Positions 37,501-49,500 of a stretch of DNA of 64,000 bases are shown here, one piece after another; positions within the stretch are counted from its first letter, which is position 1; every line of letters begins with the position of its first letter. The notes under the pieces are model-generated. The model made no database searches. It was given only the letters and a program-made list of their open reading frames with translations, and was not told where the DNA came from. The stretch lies in assembly GCA_038373885.1 (NCBI GenBank), contig JAWZYV010013295.1, forward strand, positions 1-64,000, given 5' to 3'. The translations under genes and the position numbers were made by a program. Source of the DNA: Cheiracanthium punctorium. Its lineage: Eukaryota; Arthropoda; Arachnida; Araneae; Cheiracanthiidae.

Positions 37501-40500
37501 TAGACTAAAGATAATCCTAGGGCTTTTAAATTTTTGCTACTTTAAACAGCAAATGTTTGCAACCTTACAAGCAGCCTATGAAGGTTGGTGAAAAGTTTAA
37601 CTTCTGATCAAGACATTGATAATAATTTTAAAAAGCCTTGGCAAAGTGTTAGTAATTTTAACCCTAGGGTACATATTAAGAAAAAGGACATAATTTCTCC
37701 TGATGTAAACCAAAGTTAGGACCACCTTTTCGTCTTACCTTTTACTTATAAGGCATTTCAGAGAGGTCTTTAGAGGTTGCCTAGGGGGAAGAATACTGCT
37801 CCTGACAATATTCTTCTCGAATTCATATTGGAACTTGGCTTAACCCTATGACTGCTCACTTTTTGGACCAAAATCGCTTCAAAAATTGTGTTTTTTTTTT
37901 TTTTTTTTTTTTTTTTTTTCCCCCCCATATTTCAAATCTATATACATTGGAGAATTGAAATGTGCATTTTTCTTTCTAGAAAAGATTTTTAATATAGATT
38001 TTTATCATGAGAAACTAAGCTTCAGAAAAAACAACTTCATATGTTATTACATAAAAAAAAATTTTTAATAAATTTCAATTGAATTACAGTTAATTTCCCT
38101 TTATTACATAATATAAGAAAATGCACCACCACCTAACGCTTTGCAGGTTTATTGAATCATGGTCAGATTCATTGCCGTCTGAGGAGCAGTCCAAAAAATC
38201 TAAATCACTATCAAAACTAAAATCTCTTTCAGAATCTCATAAATCATCTGTAATATACACTCTGTCAATTGCTGAACGATTTCTACCAGCCATTTCTGAT
38301 TAGACAAGGCGGCAAACAAGTGAAGTTAGAGTATTGCATACCGAGTATTACCTTCAAATGCCTCAATTTAGTGGACGAATAACGACATGTGTTGGACAAA
38401 AGCTAAATTAAACGTCTAAAACTGTATCTAACTGATTTCACTGGTTAAATGGTGAAAACGCGGGATGCTCTCCTCAATACAGGAAGAAAAACACCTGCCT
38501 GCAAAAATCTCTGCATTTGAGATGCCTGTGGAAATCGCGGGATGATCAGCCAGAGGGTTAAAGGCTAAACAAACCATTTTACTTTTTATAAACAAAATTT
38601 GGGGTGGCACTTTTCCAAGTTGCTGGAGAAAAACTGACATTATTCCTATTTTAAGCCTAAGAGGGACCTTGCTGATATCCATAATTTTAGACCATTTTCT
38701 TTTGCATGTATTTTAAGTATATTGATGGAACATATGATGGTTGAATGTTTACAGTTTTCCTGGACAATTTCAGTCCGATCTCTGAAAGACAGGCTGGCTT
38801 CAGATTGGGTTTTAACAATACAGAACAAATTATAAGACTAACTAAGCACATTAAAGATGGTTTCCAGAAACACTATTGCTGTCTTTGTTGATTTTAAATT
38901 AGCTTTTGACAGGGTGTGGAGAAAGATGCTCTTTAAAAAACTTTTGCACATGAAAATTTTGGGTCATCTCTTTAATGGATTAGTGACTTCTTATCACAGA
39001 GATTCATAAACATAAAATTTGGAAATTCTTGTTCCGGCTATGGAGAGACCAGGCAGGGCCGCCCACAGAGCTGAGTTTTAAGTCCTGTTTTATTTAATAT
39101 CATGATAGATGATCTAATGGCCTTCATTGAAAATACTGTCTCAGAGAAATTCTTTGTTATATGTTGATGACAGGGTTGCCAACCTAGGAGGAACAGCTTG
39201 AGGAGCACCTGTAGGGATTTGGAGGAGCATTTTGGATTTTTGCAGACAAACGCAATAATGCTGGCAGAAATCACTAAAAAACAACCACTTACGTGCATCA
39301 TGTTTTTATAATTTCAATTTAACCAAAACACACATCTATAAATGCTTTTTTTTAAATAGTATTAATTAAATAACTAAAATGCACTTTGAATATTATTAAC
39401 AAGGGGAATATATACCCAGAGGGTCTGGTCCCAACCCCCCAAAAAATTTTAATTTTGTTAACTAAACAATAATGAAGCCTTTTTGTGAAAAATTTAACCT
39501 TTTTCACCGTTTGGTTCCCCCAGCACACCGCATTGCACCGTACTGAACTTGAAAGCATGTGTGGATGAACCAAAAATACAGAGCAAAACACTTTCTTTGC
39601 AGAGTCACGGAGTTTTACTGATATTGCGGAGTAACTCCGAAAAACACGGAGCAGTTGGCAACCCTGTGATGACCTGGTCTTATGGTCAACTTGTTCTGAT
39701 ATCCCGACTCTGGAGATCACTCTTTCAATAAAGCCCTTGAGCCCTCGAAAAATGGGCCTTCAAAAATGAATTCAAGATAAACCTTGATAAGACAACCTTT
39801 GAACTTTTCACTCTAAGCACAAAGAAGCACAGCCTAAATTTAGTTTATAAAGATAAAATTCTGCATAGGACTGGCTGTGCTATTTACCTGGGTATAACCA
39901 TTGACATAACAGAGGGGGGCTAGGGTGGGCTTAGCCCACCCTAGAAAAATGTTAACCTTTTCCCGATAAGTGGTAAGAATTAACTTGTTACACCAAAAAA
40001 ATTCATTAATGTGAAAAGTTGGGAAAAAACAATTGCAAAAGATCATATTGAAAAGTTCCAACTAGCTGTTCCACTTCTAGCAGTTTTTTCGAGGAAGCAA
40101 GTTAATGCGATTCCACTCCTCATACTGAGACTGAGGGCCAGAGGTCAAGGAAACTCCCTTCTCGGACCCATCTTTTTACTTTTTTTTTTTTCTCTTGCTG
40201 ACCGGGGGTGGGGGACTTTCATTGGAATGGTGGAAGAGAGCTGTGAAGTATGGTTTCACACCAATGAGATATCTACATCTACATCACTTTGCTTAGAAGA
40301 CTTTTGCTATGTGCGCATGCTTACTGTAAATATGCTTTTACCAGGACTAAGAATAGGAGTACTGTAAGTGGAACCTGACTTTGCACCCAGGACACTTCTT
40401 CAAATTTTAGGCACCTGTATATAGCTGCCTCAATTTTTGTGCCCTTGTACATAGCTTTAACTACAATTTTTTGGCCTATTTTTATGTGTGCCAAGGGCAT

Positions 40501-43500
40501 GTGCCCCAAGTGCCCATGCAATAATAGGTGCCTGGTTGTGGGTCAAAATCATCTCTGCGGTCATTAACAGTTAACGAGAAATCATATTTTCATATACTGT
40601 CTATATTTAGGAGTGTCTTCTTTATGCAGGTGAAGAGATTTCGGCACTGGCAGTAGCGTAGCCAGGATTTTATTTTGGGGAAGGGGGCTGTATATTAAAT
40701 TGTAAGCTAAAGTTCAATTGTAAGCTACATAATAAAACTAAGCTAAGTGAAGGGTCCCATTTCGAGGGGAGGGGGGGTAGCCCCCTCAGCCCACCTTCTG
40801 GCTATGCTTCTGGCACTCGGTAGTTAGAAAATGGCAGTGACAGATACAGAATTTTTTTAGGGGAGTGGCTAATTTCTAAGATAAAACTCATTTGGCCTAA
40901 ACAATATGCAAGAAAAATGTAACATTAAACCAATATAATTTGTTTTGAGAAGGGCTAATTGTAGCTTATTTGACGTACGGAAAATGTACAAAACTAAAAT
41001 GTTACATTTAAGCTTTTGGGGGGGGGATGAAGCCCCTCCGCTGGACCAGACACTGGAAACTGGCTGTTCAGAATTTTTGGTAGTTTCATACTAGGATTAG
41101 TTTTGCAGGATTAGGACTAAATTATGCACTTAACTGTATATGAGTTACTGCTATGATTTTGACCATATTAATGTTAAAAGTTGAAGGGGTAAAATCCAAC
41201 TGATAAAATTACTGATGCTTTTGCCAGTGTGTCACCAATCATATTGAACATCTTCCAGCGGGACTTGCAGACCAGCGTCTAGATGTGTATTGTTGCTGAC
41301 AGAAAACACTTTTAGCATAGAATGATAAATGAGTTTAAAGTCGGGTAAATATAGCTTTGGAAAATTCGACCAAACAAATGTGCGTTTCATGTGTAGCATT
41401 ATTGTGAGAACTAATGAGAACCATGTACAAATTAATATTAAGGTGTCTTTTCTTACTAAATCTATGATTTTAACAACTTTATAGATGACTTTTCCTGTAT
41501 CTCTGATCATTTTTGTGATAAAAATGTTAACTCCGAATTTATCCAACAAGTAGGGCTGTAAGTGCCACTTGTTGCACCTTGCTTAGCGCAAGGCAACTTT
41601 ACTATAACTAGACCCTACTTTTATGACTATAGATCTTGCCATTCAAAAATTATTGCAATGATAACAGACTTTAGTGGGCACACTGTATTTATATATATTT
41701 GCTTAGAGTCTCATCAGACGTTTAAGAGATTTCTAAACGTTGGTGTCCCTTGAAAGCTGCTAATTGGGCAGAAAACTTTTGGAACCATTAATTAAGATGC
41801 ACACATTAACCACCTGTAAACGTTGGTCTTTGCGTGTTCGCTTTTCCACCTAGCACCGATCTGGGATTCATATCACGAATGTCATGTATTTTTGTGTGTT
41901 CTTTCCAACATCAGACAAAAAGAGTAATCAGTAATTTTTATATTTTAAATTTGAATTTTTTATTTTTTGAAAATCCTTCCAAGAAATACTTTCTTCCTCT
42001 CCTTTCCCCTCACAAAAAAAGGTTTAAATTTTTTAACCCAAACCATTAGCATTAAGAATTTAAGAAGTTTTAAAAGAACTGTAGTTTATCATGTTCAAAT
42101 AAAATCTGTTAACTTCAGGCTCTAAGAATTGATAAATTTTATAAGAATAAAATTTCTACTGCTTAACGACAGTAGTGATGCTTCGAAATGTTTTTATTTA
42201 ATAAAAAGTAAACCTGTAATGATTTTTCTCACTGTATGGTAAAATTTATTAACCGAAATTTTACTGGTTCTTAATATTACTGCAAGAAAATTGAACAACT
42301 TACCCTCTCAACATTAAATAAATGTACAGACGTGGTGTTAAATATAAAAAATGTTAAAAATCACTAACTTTAGTTGGTAAAAATAAATTAACATTCCTGA
42401 TTATTCTGAAAAATGCAGCATTTTAAAACCAAATCAAATGTCCAGAGTTTTGTGTCAAGAAGAAGGAGGATTTTCTTTTCATCAACTTAAAATTGTAATG
42501 TATAATTAAGTGTGCTAAACTGTTGCTGTTTCAAATGCTCTTTAGCAATCGCGGAGCGGTGCCAGATCCCCCAATAGGATGGCGATGAGCGAAAGGGAGC
42601 AGTTTCCATTTTAATGAGCTCCAGTGGGAGGAAGATTGATCTTAACTCCGGGTCTCCTAATTTTGAGCCAATTCCAGAAGAGAGACCTAGCACCTGAAAT
42701 CGGCACCCTTAGAGGTATCATTTGAACATGGAGGACTTAGGACCCATTAACAGATTTTAAATGCACCAGTTTAGTGACTTGTCCACTGCATCGGCCCGTA
42801 GCCAGATGATTCAACAAAGGGGGCGGTGCTCGCAGTATGAGTATGCATTTTCAATTGTTTTCTTCTCCCCCATCCTCAGAGGTCTTAAGTGTTATGAAAG
42901 CATGTTTTTGACTACTTTATATTTTTTATTGTTTTTACTAATTGCGTGTGTTAATAAAATTTCAGTGGTGGCAGAATGTCCTTAACAGTGAACATGCTCA
43001 ATGTTTTCTGGTTGACTTAATTTTTCGTTATGAAATTATCGTGATATCTTAACTATTGTTAGTAATTCTAATGTGTTTTAACACTTTCAAATAAGGCTAA
43101 AGTGTGTATGATTTTGGTTTGTCTGTCCATCTGTTCTATCTGTCCATCTATGTTCTAACTGCTGTAAATATGCATCGATTGCTACAAAATTTATATAGGT
43201 TAAATAATGTATGTTGTATATAAGATTGATAACTTAACAGGTGCACTCAAAAGAATTTGAGACATTATATTCTACGGGTAGTCACAGGGAGCAGCATTTC
43301 AGTTTTTCATTTGGGGGTGCGAGATTCGATAGATTAAAATCCAGAATATGGAATAAATAAAATGTTTTAAATTTAGGGGGGGGGGTGAGACAGCAACCCC
43401 TCGCACCCCTTATTTGCCCTTATTACCCCTTATTACCCCTTATTACCCCTTATATCTTCAAATCGTACTTCAGATGTTCGGCTGTTTCAAATGAAACAAA

Positions 43501-46500
43501 ATTGGTTTATGTTATTAAGGATTACAGAACAAGCCTCTCCATTGAAAATAGTGTCTCCCTCATTCATAGTTCTTTTACTGGAGCACCCAAATGTACAGTC
43601 ACTATGGAAATTTGTGAAAGGGAAACTGAAATCAATGCCACCCGAAATTTCTTAAAAAAGACCTTTTTGATCATGAAAATTGCAATGTTGATATACTATC
43701 CAGAAAAAGGGCTATCCGATAGATCATTTAAAATAATAGTCTTTAGAGGGTTCCATGAAGACAAAACTTGGGTCCGTTTTACAGTCCCTTCACAATACAA
43801 TCAATTAAAATGGCCCCTTTGCAAAAATACAATGTTTAAAACAACTTTTTTTTAAATCATTATCTTTTGATTTGTTCTGTAAATTATTTTAATAAAAAAA
43901 ATATCTTTTACAAAAATTAGCAATTTTACGAAAAATGGGACCCTGGAAAAAATTCCTGAATCAACCCTTACTTTACGGTTGATATTATTTTAAACATCAT
44001 TATAGATAATTTAAAAGCAATAGGACGGACAGAATTAAAATATTTAAAAGGATAAAAACACATTAAAAGCCGTCAGTAGCACTTTCGGTGGCGGCGACCA
44101 CCTTCCTCAGCTCTGGTCTCAAAACGCCTTGCTCTCTTCCTCGGTATATTGTTCCATCCAGGATCTATCTGCGCATGCGTCATGTCATTTATAGCGCCAT
44201 AAATGACATATATATATAAATGACATGACGCATGCGCAGATAGATCCTAGCTGGAACGATATACTGAGGAAAAGAGCAAGGCATTTTGAGACCAGAGTTG
44301 AGGAAGGTGGTGGCCGCCACTGAAAGTGCTACAGACAGCTTTTAATGTGTTTTTATCCTTTTAAATATCGTTATAGATATTTTAAATTTTTAAACATCAA
44401 TTATATGGCCTCGAAATCAAACGTGTAAACACCCTTTGTTTTTACAGCAGTTAGAGCACAGGCGGACAGACAGATGAGTTTATATCATAAACAATTTTCA
44501 GCCTTGTTGGAAAGTACTGAAAGCAAATTAGAATCACTAACAATATTTAAGAAATTACCATAATTTCTTAGTGAAAAATTCAGTCAACCACAAAAATTAG
44601 GCAAAAAAGTTGAGTGTGTTCAAGACTTCTTGCCACCACCATCAGTTAACTTCGGTTATAATGAACTTCTGGGGACCGGCAAATTTCGTTCACTATATCC
44701 AAAGTTCACTAAAGCCGATGTCTCTCCAATGTAAACAATAAAACTTAATACAAAACTAGAAAATAGTATTTTATACAAATACTGAATGTTTATTAAGTAA
44801 ATCAAACATAATTGATTGCATTTATGGTTCTAGAACTATTTGTTAAGTAAAATGAACACAATTAATCTCATTTATCGAAATAATGTACATTCCATTTAGT
44901 TGGCTAAAGATGCTGTCGCTTTTGACCTGTGATTGAGAATGGAAAATGAAATCTTCTAAGGTCAAGAGCGAAATTTCCACTTTTGGTTCACTTTCAAAAT
45001 TACTCTGCTTTTGTTAATGAATACTTTTAAAAAATAGAATGCATTGCAGCAATATGAAAAAAAAATTATGAACACTTCCCGCCCCTTCCCCTTGTTTATT
45101 ATAATATGTTAGCAAGCACAGACACTGGCAATTCACAAGTATTTCGAAACAGGTTCTGAGAACCAACACTAAAAGCCATTAAAATTATCACAGGTTCTTG
45201 TGATAATTTTTCTCTCTACTCGAACACGAAAGAGACACTTCGTAGAAATCAAACAACATGAACCTCTGCCATCCAGAAATTTTAAGTTCACTATATCTGA
45301 AGTCATGGTTCACTAAAACCGAAAAATGCTATGTACATTTTTAATGCATGTGAATCAGGACTAATGAAATGCGTTCACTATAGACGAAAGTTCGCTCTAT
45401 CCAGGTTCACTCTATGCAGAGTTGACTTATTTTAGTGGAATTGCGATTTTCATTTAAGTAATATTTAATTTTATTCAATTTTGTTGACAAAATTAAGCTA
45501 ACTTATAGTTACTGCTGCGGTAAAAGAAATGTGCAGTAATACCGTACATTAATTTTAGTCACTCTTTTTTTTTTTTTTGATAATGAGATTCCTTTTTAAG
45601 TATGCTCCTGAAAATACTCCGAGTGTTCTAAAATCTAAATTTGATATTTCGCAAGTGAAAATGCATTCAACACTCAATTTATAGTAATTCTACATTTATT
45701 TAACACAAGATACGCAATAATATGATGCACTGAAGCAACAATGTAGACCATTCGCTTGCCCATGTTGACAAACTGGTCAGCAAAATCATCTAGTCTGAGA
45801 TTTTTAGCAATTCATTGATTAAATGCAAGTATGACAATATCTTCATTCAGTCGTAATATCAATAATCATTGGGGTTTTAAAACTTGGTTTAATGTTGAAA
45901 ATAGACACCTGTCATACATACTTCACTGGTTGTAAAGTAGTATTTAAAAACTGTTAAAATGATTTTTAAACTTTTAAAAATTGGTTTTAACTATATAATT
46001 AAAAACACTAAAAGCCATTAAAATGTCCGTAAAATCTAAAAAACACGAACCATTTTAGTGCTTTCGGCAGCTAATCCACTGCAGTCTTCAGAACTGAGCC
46101 TGCCTGGCTCGCTCCCCGCTTCTTCATTAATTCCAGCTACGACTCCTCTATCTGCACATGCGCCATGTCGTTGACAGCTCCCTCTTGTGTCATTATTTCC
46201 AACGCTTCCCGTTTCAAACCATAACTGTGGTTATTGTAAAGCGGGGAGCGAGCCAGGCAGGCTCAGTTCTGAAGACGGCAGTGGATTAGCTGCCGAAAGT
46301 GCTAAAATGGTTAGTGTTTTTTAGATTTTACGGAGATTTTAATGGCTTTTAGAGTTTTTAATTATATAACTAAGGTATTTCCGTGTTTGAATTTTAACTA
46401 AATAAATTGATTTTAACTTTATTTTTTCAAATCACTTTTCTGTCTACTTTGCAAATTTGGAAGTAGAGCAAAATTTTTCCAAAGGGGTTTTGGGAGGGTG

Positions 46501-49500
46501 TGGGGAAATTTTTTTTTCTGGAAGGCACTGGTCCCCAAATGCACCCCCTTGGGTATGGGCTGGCTACTGCGGAACGTATATTAACCTAATACTAATTAAT
46601 AATAATAATATAGTAATGCTGACTTACATATAATATACTACTGCAAAGATAAAGGGGGCTGTAGCCCACCCTAGAAAATCAGGCCAGTTATATCATGGGT
46701 ATAACCCTTGATAGAAAACTCCAGATAGATTGGAAACTTATTACTGGACAAAACATAAATGGAGTGGTTGATAAGGTGACAAGTTGTTTTAGCTTGTTAA
46801 AAAGAATAGTTGGAGTAAAATGGGGAGCTACTCAAGGTGTTCTTGTCTTTACCTTTAATTCACATATTAGACCAGTTTTGACTATGGTGCTGAGCTTCTT
46901 ATCATAGCCTCTGACAGTGAGTGCTCTGCTAAAGCTTGACATTGCACAAAACAAGGAATTCAAACTCATAGCTGGTGCTGCTAACTCAACTCCTACTGCT
47001 GCTATGCAATTACAAACTGAGATTTATAGTTTATCTAATAGACATACCCAAAGTGCCTTATCACATGGTTAGAGACTGCTTAGAAAGGAGTTTTTCTGAC
47101 ACAGTTATGTCCCATCTCAGATTAGACTCAAAATACAACATCTTTTCTTATTCGAGTTCCATCAACTTGTTTGAGACTTTGATGTTTCGAATCTCAGAAT
47201 GCCTATCTTTAGACTGCCTATTTTCCCAGGTACTTTAAAATTTGCTACTGCTAAATTGAATTTGGTGCAGCCTGTTTGTAAGCACATTTCTCTACAAGCT
47301 GAGTTAAAGGCTTTTGCTCTAGCCACCATTCATGAGAGGTACCCAATTCAGTACTAGCTCCATGCTTGTACCAATGAGTCTGCCACAGCTTCTTTTGATA
47401 GGGCTGTGACTGATGTTTTCTCGAAATTTTTCACTTTTAAAGAGCCTTTCAGTACCTGGTCTGATAATTTTGACAGCGAAATTTTTATGACCTTTAAGGC
47501 CTGGACTCCATATTACCGGAAAGCTGAACTTTCTTGTAGAACAGAATTTCTGTCGGGATTATTTTCTGTCAGCACTTGGCTACACTCTAGCATAATACGC
47601 CTTAGAAGATACTACGATGCAGGTGCCATCTATCGTCTTCATTTTAAATCCTTTATTGCTCGGTACATTTGATGATTGAAGCAGTGCGAAAAAATACATG
47701 AATAACGAATAATTTCTTGCTAAAATAAGCATTCACTTTATGAATAGGACGACTTTAATTAGAACACATGAAATTAAAAAACGTAAACACAGATTATGAG
47801 TTTAAAACATTTTCCTAGTAAGAGAAAAATATGGAATTGTCACAGCATTAATTGAATGAAGATCCTCGAACTGTAGATGAATAGTAAGTACTATTTTAAA
47901 TACAAAAATGTTGGTTTTAAGCAAATCTCCTTTTTTCTTATTTTTCTTTTTTATTGAATACAAATTTATAACATAATAAGAATAGAACATGCCAATCTCT
48001 GAGATACAAGTACTTCAGCATCGAAATGTGATGCCATCTTGTTTTTTGGATGACTGCCTCTCTGGATCTAGGCAAATTCCTATTGGTTGGCACATGGCAG
48101 AAAACGCAGGCAGAAACAGAAATGTTCAACATTTTCAACTCCGTTTTCAACCCTTGATTCTGGTTGGCAAAACTGAAAAACCGGAAGTTCGTCAATTTTC
48201 AGTTTCTGTTTTCTGATTCTGTCACGTTTTCCGTCACGTTACCAGCCGAGTCCAGGCCTTAGGCTGTTACCGAGATTCCTCTCCAAAACATTGTCCTTTT
48301 GTCAACTCCCAGGCTGCAACGCAGTTAATTACAGAGTACAGTCTATTCCCATCTGTGTAAACAGCTTTCACGTAGACAATGCGTAGACTCATGCGTAGAC
48401 TCATTGCGTACGCAATGCGTAGACTCATTTCTTAGTATAGGTAGAAGTTGTACCCCTAATGGATTCCCAGCTATTGCGGCGTTCATAGCAATGAGCAAGT
48501 CGACTTATCTGCCAAAGAGGCCTCGACTCTACTTCCTTCTTGACTTCCCATCCCTCTGCAAAATGCTAAGCCACTTCTCATGAACAAAATCCAGCAAAGG
48601 AGAATTTTCTCTCTCAGTGGCATGGCAAATGGAAAAACTTGGGCTTGTCTTCTTGATAACCAGACTCGAATGCAGTTTTCCATCCTCCCTAGAGTTTAAG
48701 GGGCGACATCTTTCAGAGCAATCACTGGACAGGCCCATAGGATTGCACTTATCATTTGTCCTCAATGCAATACTTTTAGTTGCCCCTCTCTTTTTGATGT
48801 TCGTTGTGGTGAAAATGTTGGAGTCTTTTCCCATTCTGGTGCTGTCTACCTGTTATACTGCCGCATTACAAAGAGGTCACAACCATATATCGTATACAAA
48901 ATTATTCAATCTTAAAAACCTGCAGTAATCATAAATCTATTTCCATTTTGTAAGTGATTACAGATACAGAAAGCTGTGTCATTCAATGGCACAGCATTAT
49001 GGGTGATACAGTTTCCCTTTCTCAGTCAGCTAGCCTTTGAGAGAAAACAATCATCATTTTGAGATTGTCTCCAAAGAGAGGAATCCTACCTCTCAACTGA
49101 AATATTGAACATGGTCATTAATGTTGGGAAAGGATAAATAGTGGTCCTTTAATGAAGGGAAAATAAACACAACCTATAGCCAAAAATTATGGACCAGCAA
49201 TAAACTGTTTTTATTAGATGTAGTCTTTCAGAGAAGTTTCAATGTACTTTTACAATGGAATAAATTATTATAAGCTAAATTTAAAAATTTGGTGGATAAA
49301 GCAATACCAAAAGATGAAGCCGGTGATATGGTAGACGGCACTGGTCCAACAAGAACACTGCTAGCAGTTGAAGATGAGGATGAACTAGTGAAATCTGAAG
49401 ATGAATTTGCATTGGATGGCACAGCTGGCATACTGTCCTCGAAATCACTGGCATTTCCTTCACATTCTGAAAAATTACATAAAGAAAATTCTTTAAGTGC

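Larger units (their letters stand above)
39908..46690. other. 6.8 kb insertion in the LINE, flanked by a ~17 bp direct repeat
   Basis: The LINE frame breaks after YLGITID (39888-39905) and resumes with GITLDRKL (46698). GGGTATAACCATTGACA (about 39890-39906) and GGGTATAACCCTTGATA (about 46698-46714) are near-identical copies at the two borders, like a target-site duplication. 'agcccaccctagaaaa' also occurs near both borders (39933, 46662). The interior holds two foldback elements, a pogo-like MITE and a 'tagcc' MITE, with no coding frame I can name. The 41.0-42.7 kb part has no recognised feature. Confidence 0.6.
36400..47672 (+). pseudogene. LINE (non-LTR) retrotransposon ORF2 relic, with three insertions
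   Basis: Fragments in order. Endonuclease: LKVLFWSASGLTIDKFTELK (36526-36585) and SIILGDFKTH (36870-36900). Linker: FKNLKPFWNDKLQTQRRKR (about 37313-37370). RT: GKNTAPDNILLEFILELGL (37785-37840), AVFVDFKLAFDRVWRKM (about 38879-38930), VLSPVLFNIMIDDLM (39077-39121), and YVDD re-formed across an insertion. C-terminal: GITLDRKLQIDW (46698-46733), then STPTAAMQLQTEIYSL and an RNase H-like end with TNESAT (about 47370). Stops and frameshifts are frequent. Insertions at 37844-38557, 39171-39666 and about 39908-46690 split it. An endonuclease plus RT plus RNase H-like tail suggests an I/R1/Jockey-group element; I do not go finer. Confidence 0.82.
12510..49307 (-). other. Mnt intron of about 36.8 kb
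   Basis: It is bounded by the donor at 49307 (GTATTG) and the acceptor at 12510 (long T-tract then acag), with compatible phase 1 on both sides. It is filled with insertions described separately: Helitrons, Penelope-like, LINE, Tc1, mariner, hAT-like, piggyBac-like and pogo-like elements. Poly-T runs occur at about 12630-12653 and 28510-28540. Undetected small exons are possible. Confidence 0.65.

Noticed and set aside
41232..41549. Minus-strand 105-codon frame as a gene in the 6.8 kb insertion
   Set aside because: No motif, no homologous neighbour, and a hydrophobic composition that AT-rich antisense sequence often produces.
43385..43855. 156-codon plus-strand open frame, the longest in the window
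   Set aside because: It begins inside a tandem repeat and shows no family motif; likely chance in repeat-derived sequence.
48529..48928. Opposed open frames of about 100 codons on both strands
   Set aside because: Neither has a recognisable motif and no initiation or splice context was seen. Kept as unassigned.
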